Of a stretch of 64,000 bases of DNA, positions 35,082-44,319 are shown piece after piece; positions within the stretch are counted from its first letter, which is position 1, and each line of letters starts with the position of its first letter. A program made the translations under genes and the position numbers. Location of the stretch: the NCBI RefSeq assembly GCF_021919345.1, contig NZ_CP089293.1:3224001-3288000 (forward strand). Direction: 5' to 3'. A model generated the notes under the pieces. The model saw only the letters and a program-made list of their open reading frames with translations. It had not been told where the DNA came from and searched no databases. Origin of the DNA: Paenarthrobacter nicotinovorans (GTDB taxonomy: Bacteria > Actinomycetota > Actinomycetes > Actinomycetales > Micrococcaceae).

Positions 35082-35217
35082 GCGAGCGTCCGGCCCAAGG
35101 GCGCGGAACGTGAGCAAGCGTCCGGCCCAAGGGCGCGGGACGTGAGCAAGCGTCCGGCCCAAGGGCGCGGGACGTGAGCAAGCGTCCGACCCAAGGGCGG
35201 GGAACGTGAGCAAGCGT
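35078..35217 (+). repeat. Tandem-repeat array C (exact 32-bp period)
   Basis: Five cores (GTGAGCGAGCGT then four GTGAGCAAGCGT) start at 35078, 35110, 35142, 35174 and 35206, exactly 32 bp apart. The 20-bp remainder holds CCCAAGGGCG and is shared within the array. The core is the same as in arrays A and B, 26 kb away. The array lies directly downstream of the bkd operon. Confidence 0.93.
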
Positions 35218-35224
35218 CGAGGGG

Positions 35225-36688
35225 TTACATGTCTGCGAGCGCGCCGCCCGGGTTTTCGATCGCGTCGGCCACGTAGCGCAGGAAGCCTGCGGCGGTTTCG
35301 CCGTCGCACACCCGGTGGTCGAAAGCCAGGGTCAGTTCGGTGACCTTGCGGACGGCCAGCTCTCCGTTGACCACCCAGGGCTTGTCGATGATGCGGCCGA
35401 CGCCGAGCATCGCAACTTCCGGGTAGTTGATGATCGCGGCCGAGCCGTCCACGCCGAACACACCGTAGTTGTTCAGCGTGAAGGTGCCGGAGCCCAGTTC
35501 CGTAGGGGTCCCCTTTCCGTCACGTGCGACGGCGGTGAGTCGCCGGATCTCTGCGTCGAGTTCGCGGGCGCTCATCCCGTGGGCGTTGCGCACCGACGGG
35601 ACCACGAGTCCGCGGTCGGTCTGGGCGGCGAAACCGAGGTTGATTCCATCGAAGCCCACGATTTCCTGGGAGCCGTCGGCTGCGGTTTCAAAGCGCGTGT
35701 TCAGGGCCGGATACTTTTTTAACCCAGCCGTGACAAAACGAGCGATGAAGGCCAGCAGGCCAGGAGTGTCGTGCGGAGCGCGCTTCTTGAGCTCGGCCCG
35801 CATCTCCAGGAGCGCGGTTGCGTCCACATCCACCCATACCGTGGCTTCGGGGATCTCCGAGCGGCTCTTCGTCATGTTTGCAGCCACTGCCTTGCGGACT
35901 CCACGGACAGGCGTCCGGGCAGACACAGCCAAACCGGTGCGGCCATCAACGGCCCCCGCAACAGCAGAAGCAACAGCAGGAGCCTCAGCAGGAGGCGCAG
36001 CAGCAACCGGAGCCTCCGGTGCAGAAATCGCAGCTTCAACGTCCCTGCGCATGATCAGCCCGCTCGCGCCCGAACCCTCAATCGCGTCAAGCGAAACACC
36101 GTGATCCCGTGCCATCTTCCGTACCAGCGGCGAGATGACAGCGCTGAGTTTGCCCGGGATGCGCGTCCCGGCCACAGCCGGCTCAAGAACCGGTTCAGCT
36201 ACTGCAGCCGGCTCAGCCACACGCTCGGCTGCCCGGTCGACGACGGCGACACTCGCCTTGCGCGGGCGCGTCCGGCCGCCGGTCGCTCCCCCGGGCGTGC
36301 CGTAGCCGATCAGTACATTCCCGGAGCCGGCCTTTTCCTCGGTCCGGTACGTCTCAGCTGCGGCTTCCACGGCGGGCGACGCCTCAATCCCGGAGGACAG
36401 GGCAGCCGGAGCCGCGGCAGCGGGCGAACCCGACCCCGCACCAGCACGGGCGATCGAGATCAGCGGCTTGCCGACGTCGAGCGTTTGGCCGGCTTCCCCG
36501 TGCAGCTCGGCGACGGTACCGGCGTAAGGCGAGGGCACCTCAACCATGGACTTGGCGGTTTCAACCTCGGCGATGGGCTGGTCGACCACGATCTCGTCAC
36601 CGACGGCGACGAGCCAGTTCACCAGTTCGGCTTCGGTGAGTCCTTCTCCGAGGTCGGGCAGTTTGAAGACCTGCATATCTGAACTCAT
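35225..36688 (-). CDS. bkdC: Branched-chain 2-oxoacid dehydrogenase E2 (dihydrolipoamide acyltransferase)
   Basis: The 487-residue E2 core of the complex transfers the acyl group to CoA. It has one lipoyl domain with lipoyl-lysine Lys46 in ETAKSMVEV, an Ala/Pro linker, a peripheral-subunit-binding domain around RKMARDHGVSLDAI, a second Ala/Pro linker and the catalytic domain with HRVCDG (HxxxDG) near the C-terminus. GGGAGGA precedes the ATG at 36688, two bases after the E1-beta stop. The complex makes branched acyl-CoA primers for the iso/anteiso fatty acids that dominate Arthrobacter lipids. A pyruvate-type E2 is the alternative, but the E1 alpha/beta pair and regulator favour bkd. Confidence 0.9.
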   Translation of the reverse strand: MSSDMQVFKLPDLGEGLTEAELVNWLVAVGDEIVVDQPIAEVETAKSMVEVPSPYAGTVAELHGEAGQTLDVGKPLISIARAGAGSGSPAAAAPAALSSGIEASPAVEAAAETYRTEEKAGSGNVLIGYGTPGGATGGRTRPRKASVAVVDRAAERVAEPAAVAEPVLEPAVAGTRIPGKLSAVISPLVRKMARDHGVSLDAIEGSGASGLIMRRDVEAAISAPEAPVAAAPPAEAPAVASAVAGAVDGRTGLAVSARTPVRGVRKAVAANMTKSRSEIPEATVWVDVDATALLEMRAELKKRAPHDTPGLLAFIARFVTAGLKKYPALNTRFETAADGSQEIVGFDGINLGFAAQTDRGLVVPSVRNAHGMSARELDAEIRRLTAVARDGKGTPTELGSGTFTLNNYGVFGVDGSAAIINYPEVAMLGVGRIIDKPWVVNGELAVRKVTELTLAFDHRVCDGETAAGFLRYVADAIENPGGALADM

Positions 36689-36690
36689 GG

Positions 36691-37776
36691 TTAGTCCTCC
36701 CACTGAAGGTCGTCGACGGCGTCGAGGATGCGGTCGACGCTTGGCAGGTAATAGTGCTCCAGCTTGGGAGACGGGAACGGGACATCGAAACCGGTCACGC
36801 GGAGGATCGGCGCGGCCAGGTAATGGAACGCGCGTTCCTGGACGCGGGCCACGATCTCGGAGGACACGGAGGCGAAGCCGTGGGCTTCGGCGATGACGAC
36901 GGCGCGTCCCGTCTTGCGTACGGACGCACAGACGGTCTCGTCGTCGAAGGGGACGAGGGTGCGGACGTCGATGACTTCGAGCGAACGTCCCTCTTCGGCG
37001 GCAGCGGCCGCGGCGGCGAGTGCGGTGGGAACGGACGGTCCATAAGCGATGAGCGTGGCGTCCGTGCCGGGACGGGCGACAGCCGCGCGGCCCTCGGTGG
37101 AGGTCCCGGCGTCGTGCTCTGCGCGCAGGGCACCCAGGTCCACCTGGTCCTTGGACCAGTAGAGCTTCTTGGGTTCCATGAACATGACGGGGTCATCGGA
37201 GTCGATGGCTTCGCGGAGCATGCGGTAGCCGTCGGCGACGGTGGCCGGGGTGTAGACCTTCAGGCCTGCGGTGTGGGCGTAGTAGGACTCGGAGGAGTCG
37301 CAGTGGTGCTCCACTCCCCCAATACCGCCGGCGTAGGGAACACGGATGACCATGGGCATTTTGAGCTTGCCCTTGGTGCGGTTGTGCATCTTGGCGACGT
37401 GGCTGACGATCTGTTCGAAGGCCGGGTAGGCGAAGGCGTCGAACTGCATCTCGATGACGGGGCGCATGCCGTTGATGGCCATGCCCACAGCCATGCCGAC
37501 GATGCCTGATTCTGCGAGCGGGGTGTCGAAGCAGCGCTGTTCGCCGAATTCGGCCATGAGGCCGTCGGTGATGCGGAAGACGCCACCGAGCATGCCGACG
37601 TCCTCGCCGAAGACCAGCACTGAGGAGTCCGCACGCATGGCGTCGGCCATGGCGGTGTTGAGAGCCTTGGCCATGGTGAGGCTCTGCGGCCCGGTTGCCT
37701 CGGCGGTGGCCGCAGCGGAAGCGGCGGCGCTGGCGGTGGCTGCGCTGACGTTGGCGGTGGCGGTGGTGACGGTCAT
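36691..37776 (-). CDS. bkdB: Branched-chain 2-oxoacid dehydrogenase E1 beta subunit
   Basis: The 361-residue protein is the transketolase-pyrimidine half of E1. After an Ala-rich N-terminal extension of about 30 residues it has ALNTAMADAMR, VFGEDVG, RCFDTPLAESGIVGMAVGMA and EMQFDAF, the standard E1-beta features, then the C-terminal EVIDVRTLVPFD domain. Its start overlaps the alpha-subunit stop (ATGA at 37773-37776). The Ala-rich extension is longer than usual. Confidence 0.93.
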   Translation of the reverse strand: MTVTTATANVSAATASAAASAAATAEATGPQSLTMAKALNTAMADAMRADSSVLVFGEDVGMLGGVFRITDGLMAEFGEQRCFDTPLAESGIVGMAVGMAINGMRPVIEMQFDAFAYPAFEQIVSHVAKMHNRTKGKLKMPMVIRVPYAGGIGGVEHHCDSSESYYAHTAGLKVYTPATVADGYRMLREAIDSDDPVMFMEPKKLYWSKDQVDLGALRAEHDAGTSTEGRAAVARPGTDATLIAYGPSVPTALAAAAAAAEEGRSLEVIDVRTLVPFDDETVCASVRKTGRAVVIAEAHGFASVSSEIVARVQERAFHYLAAPILRVTGFDVPFPSPKLEHYYLPSVDRILDAVDDLQWED

Positions 37777-38966
37777 TTTGCGCCCTCCTCGCGGGCAAGT
37801 TCACTGGCGAGCATGTCTGACTGCTCCTTCAACTGCGGCGTGGGCTTGGCGAAGACGTACTTGAAGAGGTCCAGGGGCTGCACCGGGATGTCCTCGCCCA
37901 GGCCTTCGCGGAGCTGGGTGGCGACGGCTTCCGCGTGCTCGGCGATGCGGTTGCTGGCGGCGTCGTCCAACAGGCCCTTGTCCGTCAGGTAGGACTTCAT
38001 GCGGGTCAACGGATCCTTGGCCTGCCATTCGGCGACTTCGCTGTCGGGACGGTAGCGGGTGGCGTCGTCGGCGTTGGTGTGGGCCTGCATGCGGTACGTG
38101 TGAGCCTCTATCAGCAGCGGGCCGGAACCTTCGCGGGCCAGCTTCACCGCCCGGTCCATCACGGCGAGCAGCGCGACGAGGTCGTTGCCGTCAACGCGCT
38201 CACCTGCCATGCCGTAGCCGACAGCCTTGTGGGCCAGCGACGGCGCCACGGACTGGTGGCTGAGCGGTACGGAGATGGCGTACTTGTTGTTTTGCACGAA
38301 GAAGATGACGGGCAGGTGGAAGACAGCGGCGAAGTTCAGTGCCTCGTGGAAGTCACCTTCGCTGGTGGCGCCGTCGCCGCACATGGCCATCACTACCGTG
38401 TTTTCACCGCGCAGCTTGGCGGCATGGGCAACGCCCACGGCGTGCAGCAGCTGGGTGGTCAGCGGGGTGCACTGGATGCCGACGTTGTGCTCTTTGGGGT
38501 CGTATCCACCGTGCCAGTCGCCGCGGAAGATGGTCATCACCTCTACGGGGTCTACCCCGCGGGTCATGACGGCGACGGCGTCGCGGTAGGTGGGGAACAG
38601 CCAGTCACCTTCGCTGAGGCACATGGCAGCTGCCACCTGGCAGGCTTCCTGGCCGTGGCTTGAGGGGTAGACGGCCATGCGGCCCTGCCGGACGAGCGCC
38701 GAGTTCTGGTCGTTGACGCGGCGTCCGACGACGAGCTGCTCGTAGGCGGCCATCAGTTCAGAGTCGCCGGGCGTGGGGTACTCGTGGCCGGGTTCGGTGC
38801 CTTGTTCGTCATGGGGGCGGAGGGTGCCGTCCGGGTTCACCATTTGGATCTGGTGCCGGGCGGGAAGCATGTAGTCCTCAACGCTGATGCCGAATTTTGT
38901 CCGAACGTCAGCAGCCTGGTCCTCTACAACCGTTTCCGGCGCAGAGTGGTCTGCGTGGATCGTCAT
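37773..38966 (-). CDS. bkdA: Branched-chain 2-oxoacid dehydrogenase E1 alpha subunit
   Basis: The 397-residue subunit binds thiamine diphosphate: GDGATSEGDFHEALNFA (the GDG-N motif region, about residues 199-230 with the later QNNKYAIS). It decarboxylates the 2-oxoacids of Leu, Ile and Val. The phosphorylation-loop region TYRMQAHTNADDATRYR is present. AGAAGGA lies upstream of the ATG. It is the first gene of the bkd operon and diverges from the AsnC-type regulator 171 bp away. Confidence 0.93.
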   Translation of the reverse strand: MTIHADHSAPETVVEDQAADVRTKFGISVEDYMLPARHQIQMVNPDGTLRPHDEQGTEPGHEYPTPGDSELMAAYEQLVVGRRVNDQNSALVRQGRMAVYPSSHGQEACQVAAAMCLSEGDWLFPTYRDAVAVMTRGVDPVEVMTIFRGDWHGGYDPKEHNVGIQCTPLTTQLLHAVGVAHAAKLRGENTVVMAMCGDGATSEGDFHEALNFAAVFHLPVIFFVQNNKYAISVPLSHQSVAPSLAHKAVGYGMAGERVDGNDLVALLAVMDRAVKLAREGSGPLLIEAHTYRMQAHTNADDATRYRPDSEVAEWQAKDPLTRMKSYLTDKGLLDDAASNRIAEHAEAVATQLREGLGEDIPVQPLDLFKYVFAKPTPQLKEQSDMLASELAREEGAK

Positions 38967-39082
38967 TGGTCCGTCCTTCTCTAGCCACTATGTGCTTCCA
39001 GTATGTTCCCCGGTGAAGTTTCGTATCCAGCTTTCCGCTGAATCATGGAAGACCTTGCCTAAACTGGGTATTCTGAAAGACG

Positions 39083-39092
39083 AATTGCAATT
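39083..39092. promoter_or_regulatory. Candidate AsnC/Lrp site in the bkd divergent region
   Basis: AATTGCAATT is a perfect 10-bp palindrome between bkdA and the regulator, 46 bp before the regulator's start. The AT-rich half sites suit Lrp/AsnC proteins; the assignment is inference from position. Confidence 0.4.
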
Positions 39093-39137
39093 GTGAGCTG
39101 GGTTACGCGCCTGTGCTGTAGACGAATTGGAGAGCCC

Positions 39138-39602
39138 ATGAGCGAGGCCGAGGCGGAGCAGACCGCCGTGCCGCTGGACAGTGTGGACCGCGACATCATC
39201 CGCGAGCTCACCACGGACGGGCGCATGTCCATCACGCAGGTGGCCGAGAACGTGCACATCAGCCGCGCCCACGCGTATTCCCGCATTGCGCGGCTCACTG
39301 GCGAGGGCGTGCTGACCAAGTTCACGGCCCTGGTGGATCCGATCAAAGCCGGCTTGCGATCGTCCGCGTATGTGACGTTGAAGGTGCAGCAGCATTCCTG
39401 GCGGGAGTTGAAGGAACAGCTGCGGGCCATCCCGGAGATCCACCACATTGCCTTGGTGGGCGGCGACTTCGACGTCATCCTCCTGGTCCGCGCCACCGAC
39501 AACATCCACCTCCGCCGCGTGATCTTCGATCAGCTGCAGTCCATGGAGGGCATCCTGGATACCCAGACTTTCCTGGTGTTCGAAGACGTCGATACCCGGT
39601 GA
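39138..39602 (+). CDS. bkdR: Lrp/AsnC family transcriptional regulator of bkd
   Basis: The 154-residue regulator has an N-terminal helix-turn-helix (DRDIIRELTTDGRMSITQVAENV and ISRAHAYSRIARL) and a C-terminal RAM domain (AYVTLKVQQHSWRELKEQL, GDFDVILLVR). GGAGAG precedes the ATG at 39138; the longer frame crosses the operator region. Divergent placement from bkdABC and the regulator class match BkdR of other bacteria, where branched-chain amino acids activate the operon. The symbol rests on context. Confidence 0.87.
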   Translation: MSEAEAEQTAVPLDSVDRDIIRELTTDGRMSITQVAENVHISRAHAYSRIARLTGEGVLTKFTALVDPIKAGLRSSAYVTLKVQQHSWRELKEQLRAIPEIHHIALVGGDFDVILLVRATDNIHLRRVIFDQLQSMEGILDTQTFLVFEDVDTR

Positions 39603-40147
39603 CGTTCCAGCGAAAAGTCATCTGGACGGTTGTTGCTGCCATGCTCGCAGGGCTGTTGTGGCTGATGGCTGCCTACCAGCTCTTCCACAACCCGCCCCAC
39701 GCCACTCCCCAGCGGACCGACGCGATTGTGGTGTTGGGCGGCATGAGCAGCGAACGCCTCCCGGAGGGCTTGGCTTTGCGGGAGCAGTTGGACATTCCGG
39801 ACCTGGTGGTGGTCACCACGGGATTGCCCGCCAACGCCGGTTCGGATCAGTTTTGTGAAGCGCACGACGGCGATGCTCACCTTGACTGCTTCCGCCCGGA
39901 TCCGCTGAACACCAGGGGTGAAGCCGCCCATCTGCGGGACCTTGCCGCGGAGCGCGGCTGGAAGTCGGTGACTGTGGTGACGTCCGACTATCACCTGCTC
40001 CGGGCAGGCACCTTGATGAAGCAATGCATAGCCGCTGACGTGCACATGGTGGGCACCAAACCCCGGCTCTCCCACGCCGGTTGGCTGTGGCGCTTCGTGG
40101 TGGAAACAGGTGGGCTGTTCGATGTCTGGCTACGCCCTGAATGCTAA
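39599..40147 (+). CDS. YdcF/DUF218 family protein
   Basis: The 182-residue protein starts at a GTG overlapping the regulator's stop (GTGA) and has one N-terminal membrane anchor (residues 8-28). The DUF218 signature is clear: DAIVVLGG, the conserved NTRGEAAHLRDLA, and VTVVTSDYHLLRA. These proteins are linked to envelope or cell-wall precursor metabolism; the substrate is unknown. It may be translationally coupled to bkdR without functional relation. Confidence 0.85.
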   Translation: MTFQRKVIWTVVAAMLAGLLWLMAAYQLFHNPPHATPQRTDAIVVLGGMSSERLPEGLALREQLDIPDLVVVTTGLPANAGSDQFCEAHDGDAHLDCFRPDPLNTRGEAAHLRDLAAERGWKSVTVVTSDYHLLRAGTLMKQCIAADVHMVGTKPRLSHAGWLWRFVVETGGLFDVWLRPEC

Positions 40148-40234
40148 GGGTGTCTGGTGAATTCTGCTTGCTTGTGAACGGCTAGGATTGCACTAGTTTC
40201 GGGCGCCTTCGGGCCGGTCTTTTTGGGGGAAAAC

Positions 40235-41389
40235 GTGCACACCATCATGCCTATCTTTGGGACCCGGCCGGAAGCCATCAAGATGGCTCCAATTGTCCGT
40301 GCACTGATGGAGTCGGAGCTCTTCGAGTGCGTAGTGACGGTCACGGGCCAGCACCGGGAAATGCTGGATCAGGTCAACGAGCTTTTTGGGATCACCCCGG
40401 ACCACGACCTCAACATTCTTCAGCCGGGCCAGTCCCTCACGGACATCATGACCCGCACCATGAGTGGACTCGACTCCCTGTTTGCTGCTGGAAAGCCGGA
40501 TGCGGTGATCGTCCAGGGCGACACCACTACCTCCACCGCCGGCGCCATCGCAGCGTTCTATCACGGCATTCCCGTGGTCCACGTGGAGGCCGGCCTTCGC
40601 AGCGGTAACCTGCTCTCCCCGTTCCCGGAGGAGGCAAACCGGAAGATCACCAGCCAGATCGCATCCCTGCACCTGGCACCAACCACCACCAGCCGGGCGA
40701 ACCTGCTGGCCGAGGGTGTTGCTGCAGCTGACATCGTGGTGACTGGCAACTCGGTGATCGACGCATTGCTGACCACCGTGGACAAGCAAGTGCCGTTCTC
40801 TGACCCTGCGTTGGAGTCGCTTGCTGTGAGTGGCCGCCGCATTCTTCTGGTCACCACGCACCGCCGCGAGAACCAAGGTGATGCCATGCGCGGAGTGGGC
40901 CGGGCCCTTGCCCGGATCGCCGACGCCGAGCCCGAACTGACGATCGTTCTGCCTGCGCACAAGAACCCCGTGGTCCGTGAAGCCGTGTTACCTGCGTTGG
41001 AAGGGAAGCCGAACGTTCTGGTTACCGAGCCCTTGGCCTACGGCGAGTTCACCCGCATGCTCTCCCTGGCCCACGTTGTCCTGACCGACTCGGGCGGAGT
41101 CCAGGAGGAAGCACCGAGCCTCGGCAAGCCTGTACTGGTGATGCGCGACAACACAGAGCGCCCCGAGGCCGTTGAAGCCGGGACGGTGGCACTGATCGGC
41201 ACGGATGAAGAGCGGATCGAGGCTGAGGTGGGCCGGCTGCTCCACGATGAGTTGCACTTCGACGCCATGGCGAACGCGGTGAACCCGTATGGGGATGGGC
41301 TCGCTGCCGAGCGGACTATTGCCGCTATCGCTGAGCTGCTGGGAGTGGGTCGGCGCGTGGAGGAGTTCGGGATGGAGCGGGTGGGTTAG
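40235..41389 (+). CDS. wecB: UDP-N-acetylglucosamine 2-epimerase (non-hydrolysing)
   Basis: The 384-residue enzyme interconverts UDP-GlcNAc and UDP-ManNAc, a precursor of teichoic or secondary wall polymers. Visible features: PIFGTRPEAIKMAP at the N-terminus, VQGDTTT, VHVEAGLRSG, HRRENQG and TDSGGVQEEAPSLGKPVLVMRDNTERPEA (split here at its middle), all intact. GGGGGAA lies 5 nt before the GTG at 40235; an in-frame TTG at 40223 is within that ribosome site and was rejected. It opens the sugar-nucleotide part of the exopolysaccharide region. Confidence 0.93.
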   Translation: MHTIMPIFGTRPEAIKMAPIVRALMESELFECVVTVTGQHREMLDQVNELFGITPDHDLNILQPGQSLTDIMTRTMSGLDSLFAAGKPDAVIVQGDTTTSTAGAIAAFYHGIPVVHVEAGLRSGNLLSPFPEEANRKITSQIASLHLAPTTTSRANLLAEGVAAADIVVTGNSVIDALLTTVDKQVPFSDPALESLAVSGRRILLVTTHRRENQGDAMRGVGRALARIADAEPELTIVLPAHKNPVVREAVLPALEGKPNVLVTEPLAYGEFTRMLSLAHVVLTDSGGVQEEAPSLGKPVLVMRDNTERPEAVEAGTVALIGTDEERIEAEVGRLLHDELHFDAMANAVNPYGDGLAAERTIAAIAELLGVGRRVEEFGMERVG

Positions 41390-41446
41390 GCGCAGCTCCT
41401 GCCCGTGGAAGAAGCTTCGATGGCAGGCATCGGCGCCCAACGGGGT

Positions 41447-42460
41447 CTACTGGGAGTACCCGTTCGGGTTAGACGACTGCCAGCGCCAGTGATCCTCGCA
41501 CATCTGCGCCAAATCACGCCGTGCCGACCACCCAAGGTCAGCTAAGGCTGCTGAAGCATCCGCATAGCTGATAGCGGCATCACCGGGCCTCCGCGCTACT
41601 ACTTCGTACCGGATAGTCCGTTCAGCTGCCGTGCTGAACGCTTTGATTACGTCCAGCACAGAAGAGCCTCGCCCCGTTCCCAAGTTCCACTTGAAAGCAC
41701 CGCAATTGTTGGATACGTGGTTCAGAGCGGCAAGATGCCCCTCGGCGAGATCCATCACGTGTATGTAGTCACGGACACCAGTGCCATCATGAGTTGGATA
41801 GTCGGCGCCGAAAACGAACACTTTCTCCCGCAGCCCCACTGCAACTTGAGCAACGTAGGGCAAGAGGTTATTGGGCACTCCTCGTGGCGATTCTCCGATG
41901 AGTCCCGACTCGTGGGCTCCGACAGGATTGAAATAGCGAAGAAGTGCCACGCCCCAGCTGGGATCTGCTGCGCACAGATCGCTTAAGATGTCCTCAATCT
42001 GTTCCTTGGTGCGGCCATATGGATTGGTCGCATCCAAGGGCAATTTCTCAGTAAGTGGAACATTCTCAGAATTTCCATAAACAGTCGCCGACGAACTGAA
42101 GACGAGCCTACGGACACCAGCCTTCTGCATTCCTCGAAGAAGGTTGATTGTTCCAACGATGTTTGTCTCGTAGTAAGTGAGGGGATCAGCAACCGATTCT
42201 CCTACAGCTTTCAGCCCTGCAAAGTGAACTACGGCGTCAAAATCACCCCGATTGAGGACAGACTCGACAGCGCCGGCATCCAATAGCTCGACACATTCGA
42301 AGAGTATGGTCCCCCCGGTCAGACGTTCAACTCTTTTCAAGGACTCTTGGCTTGAGTTGGAAAGATTGTCCAGCACAACCACTTCGTGGCCCTGTTGGAG
42401 CAAGCAAAGGACGGTGTGCGACCCAATGTATCCGGCGCCGCCGGTGACCAGTACCTTCAT
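41447..42460 (-). CDS. galE: UDP-glucose 4-epimerase
   Basis: The 337-residue short-chain dehydrogenase/reductase converts UDP-glucose to UDP-galactose. It has the NAD-binding GGAGYIGS (residues 7-14), DNLSNSS, the catalytic YGRTK (Tyr/Lys, around residue 148) with the upstream serine in SSSATVYG, and LRYFNPVGAH. It converges with wecB. From here onward the DNA reads as more AT-rich than the flanking core, which suggests that the polysaccharide cluster has a separate history. Confidence 0.94.
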   Translation of the reverse strand: MKVLVTGGAGYIGSHTVLCLLQQGHEVVVLDNLSNSSQESLKRVERLTGGTILFECVELLDAGAVESVLNRGDFDAVVHFAGLKAVGESVADPLTYYETNIVGTINLLRGMQKAGVRRLVFSSSATVYGNSENVPLTEKLPLDATNPYGRTKEQIEDILSDLCAADPSWGVALLRYFNPVGAHESGLIGESPRGVPNNLLPYVAQVAVGLREKVFVFGADYPTHDGTGVRDYIHVMDLAEGHLAALNHVSNNCGAFKWNLGTGRGSSVLDVIKAFSTAAERTIRYEVVARRPGDAAISYADASAALADLGWSARRDLAQMCEDHWRWQSSNPNGYSQ

Positions 42461-42840
42461 ATTTCGATTCTATTGCGAGGCAGCGGCCTGAACAGTTCGG
42501 TTACTTTTTTGTTCGATGAACTCTTGGCTACAGTCGACCTCGAGGGCTCTGGCTCGTCAACTGTCCGCATCCCCCGAAGCAGCCGCCTCAGGCATCGGCG
42601 AAATCGCCGACCGGCAAGCGGGTCGGGGCCACCGCATGCGGAGTGCATCCGCGCAAGGTAGGTTCAACCGAGAAGCCTACCCTGCCGCTACAACACCTAG
42701 CTGCTATGCAAAGCCGCTACCGCGGGACAGTTCGGCGTAGTGATGTGCTAGCTACGTGAAGGGGGCAGCTAGAATAGACTCGATCCGCAGCTCAGCTGTT
42801 GGCACGTCAGCGCAACAAAAATTATCAGGGGGACCCCGGT
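42461..42840. other. 380-bp gap between galE and the BY-kinase gene
   Basis: No gene is supported here. The region holds the divergent start signals of both neighbours. A possible -10 box TAGAAT lies near 42770, and TCAGGGGGA before 42841 is the ribosome site of the kinase gene. ORFs in it lack coding character. Confidence 0.6.
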
Positions 42841-44319
42841 TTGGATCTACGCGACTACCTGCGAATGGTGCGGCGAAATTGGATTCTGATTACATCGTTG
42901 ACTTTAGCTGGGCTTCTGGTGGGTGGGACGGCGACAGCGCTGACCGCTCCTACGTATACGTCCGAGGCAGAGCTCTTCGTCTCCATTCAGAATTCAGGGT
43001 CAGTCCAGGAACTCCAGCAAGGAAACACGTTCAGCCAAGCACGAGTACAGTCTTATGTTAAGACTGTGTCCACGCCAGTTGTTCTGCAACCCGCGATCGA
43101 TGCGCTGGGTCTGAACGAATCTGCGGAAGATCTATCCAAGCGAGTCAAAGCGAGTGCTGACCTAAACACGGTATTGATAAGCATTACCGCCTCCGATAAG
43201 TCTCCGGTCCAAGCGGCCGCAATTGCTCAAGCCGTCGCTAACAGCCTCGTGACCGCTGTCGAGTCTCTGGAACGCCCAAAAACTGGTGGCACCTCGCCAG
43301 TGGGACTTTCCATAATCACACCGGCGCAGGCTCCCACGAGCCCCTCCGCGCCAAATGCCAGGACCAACCTGCTCCTTGGCCTTGTAGTCGGCCTCGCTCT
43401 CGGCATCGCTGCCAGCATCACACGAAGCCTGCTGGATAGCCGCATTCGCGGTGAAGCGGACCTCCGCCATGCAACGGATGCCCCACTGCTAGGCGGGATA
43501 TCTTTCGACCCTGCAGCGACTAAACAGCCGCTTCTGACGCAGACCGGCTCTCAAAGCCCCCGAGCTGAGTCATTTCGACAGCTCCGCACGAACCTGCAAT
43601 TCACTAATGTCACAGGCAATGCCAAGACTGTGCTCGTTACGTCATCACTTCCTGGCGAGGGTAAGAGCACAACCGCAACAAACCTCGCAATCGCGATGGC
43701 TGAAGCTGGCCAGAGCGTATGTCTCATTGATGGTGACCTACGCCGCCCGATGGTCAACGAGTATCTCGGTTTGGACAGAAGCGCGGGTTTGACCACCGCG
43801 CTCATTGGCAACGCGGACATCAATGACTTGCTCCAACCTTGGGGTGAGGACAATCTATTCGTCCTCACCTCCGGCCAAATTCCACCAAACCCAAGCGAGC
43901 TTCTTGGCTCTACGGAAATGAGCAACCTGCTCGAACGTCTGGAAACTGTTTTCGATGCCGTAATCATAGATGCGCCTCCTCTGCTTCCTGTTACAGACGC
44001 CGCCGTTCTTGGACGGAACGTCGGTGGCGTAGTTCTCGTTGTCAGTGTCCAGAAAACGACTCAACAGGAAGTCCAGAAATCCATGGCCGCGCTGAGCATG
44101 GTCAACGCGAATCTTCTTGGCATTGTTTTGAACCGCCTTCCAATCAAGGGTCCGGATGCTTATGGATACGGCTACTACGGAAGCATTGAAAGCACTGCCA
44201 AAACTCGTCGGGCTCAACGCTCTGAAGTTCCCGCCCGGCTGGACGATTCGACCCCGGAGCCACCCGCCAGAGCAGCCCAGCGGTTCCCTGCCTCGCATAT
44301 GGACGACATCCGGGGTTAG
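42841..44319 (+). CDS. Polysaccharide chain-length regulator/BY-kinase fusion
   Basis: The 492-residue protein fuses a Wzz-type membrane region (hydrophobic segments near residues 14-34 and 175-193 around an external domain) with a bacterial tyrosine kinase. The kinase has Walker A PGEGKST (after SSL), Walker A' LIDGDLRRP and Walker B VIIDAPPLLP; the tail carries a tyrosine cluster YGYGYYG for autophosphorylation. It would control export and length of the polysaccharide made by the surrounding genes. TTG at 42841 has AGGGGG 8 nt upstream; another in-frame TTG at 42799 lacks one. Confidence 0.9.
   Translation: MDLRDYLRMVRRNWILITSLTLAGLLVGGTATALTAPTYTSEAELFVSIQNSGSVQELQQGNTFSQARVQSYVKTVSTPVVLQPAIDALGLNESAEDLSKRVKASADLNTVLISITASDKSPVQAAAIAQAVANSLVTAVESLERPKTGGTSPVGLSIITPAQAPTSPSAPNARTNLLLGLVVGLALGIAASITRSLLDSRIRGEADLRHATDAPLLGGISFDPAATKQPLLTQTGSQSPRAESFRQLRTNLQFTNVTGNAKTVLVTSSLPGEGKSTTATNLAIAMAEAGQSVCLIDGDLRRPMVNEYLGLDRSAGLTTALIGNADINDLLQPWGEDNLFVLTSGQIPPNPSELLGSTEMSNLLERLETVFDAVIIDAPPLLPVTDAAVLGRNVGGVVLVVSVQKTTQQEVQKSMAALSMVNANLLGIVLNRLPIKGPDAYGYGYYGSIESTAKTRRAQRSEVPARLDDSTPEPPARAAQRFPASHMDDIRG

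Noticed and set aside
34901..35113. A 70-residue lipoprotein ending in the repeat array
   Set aside because: The coding frame after the lipobox does not continue the family; the true C-terminal match is in another frame, so it is described as a relic.
42799..42840. Earlier TTG start for the BY-kinase gene
   Set aside because: No ribosome site precedes 42799, whereas AGGGGG lies 8 nt before the TTG at 42841.
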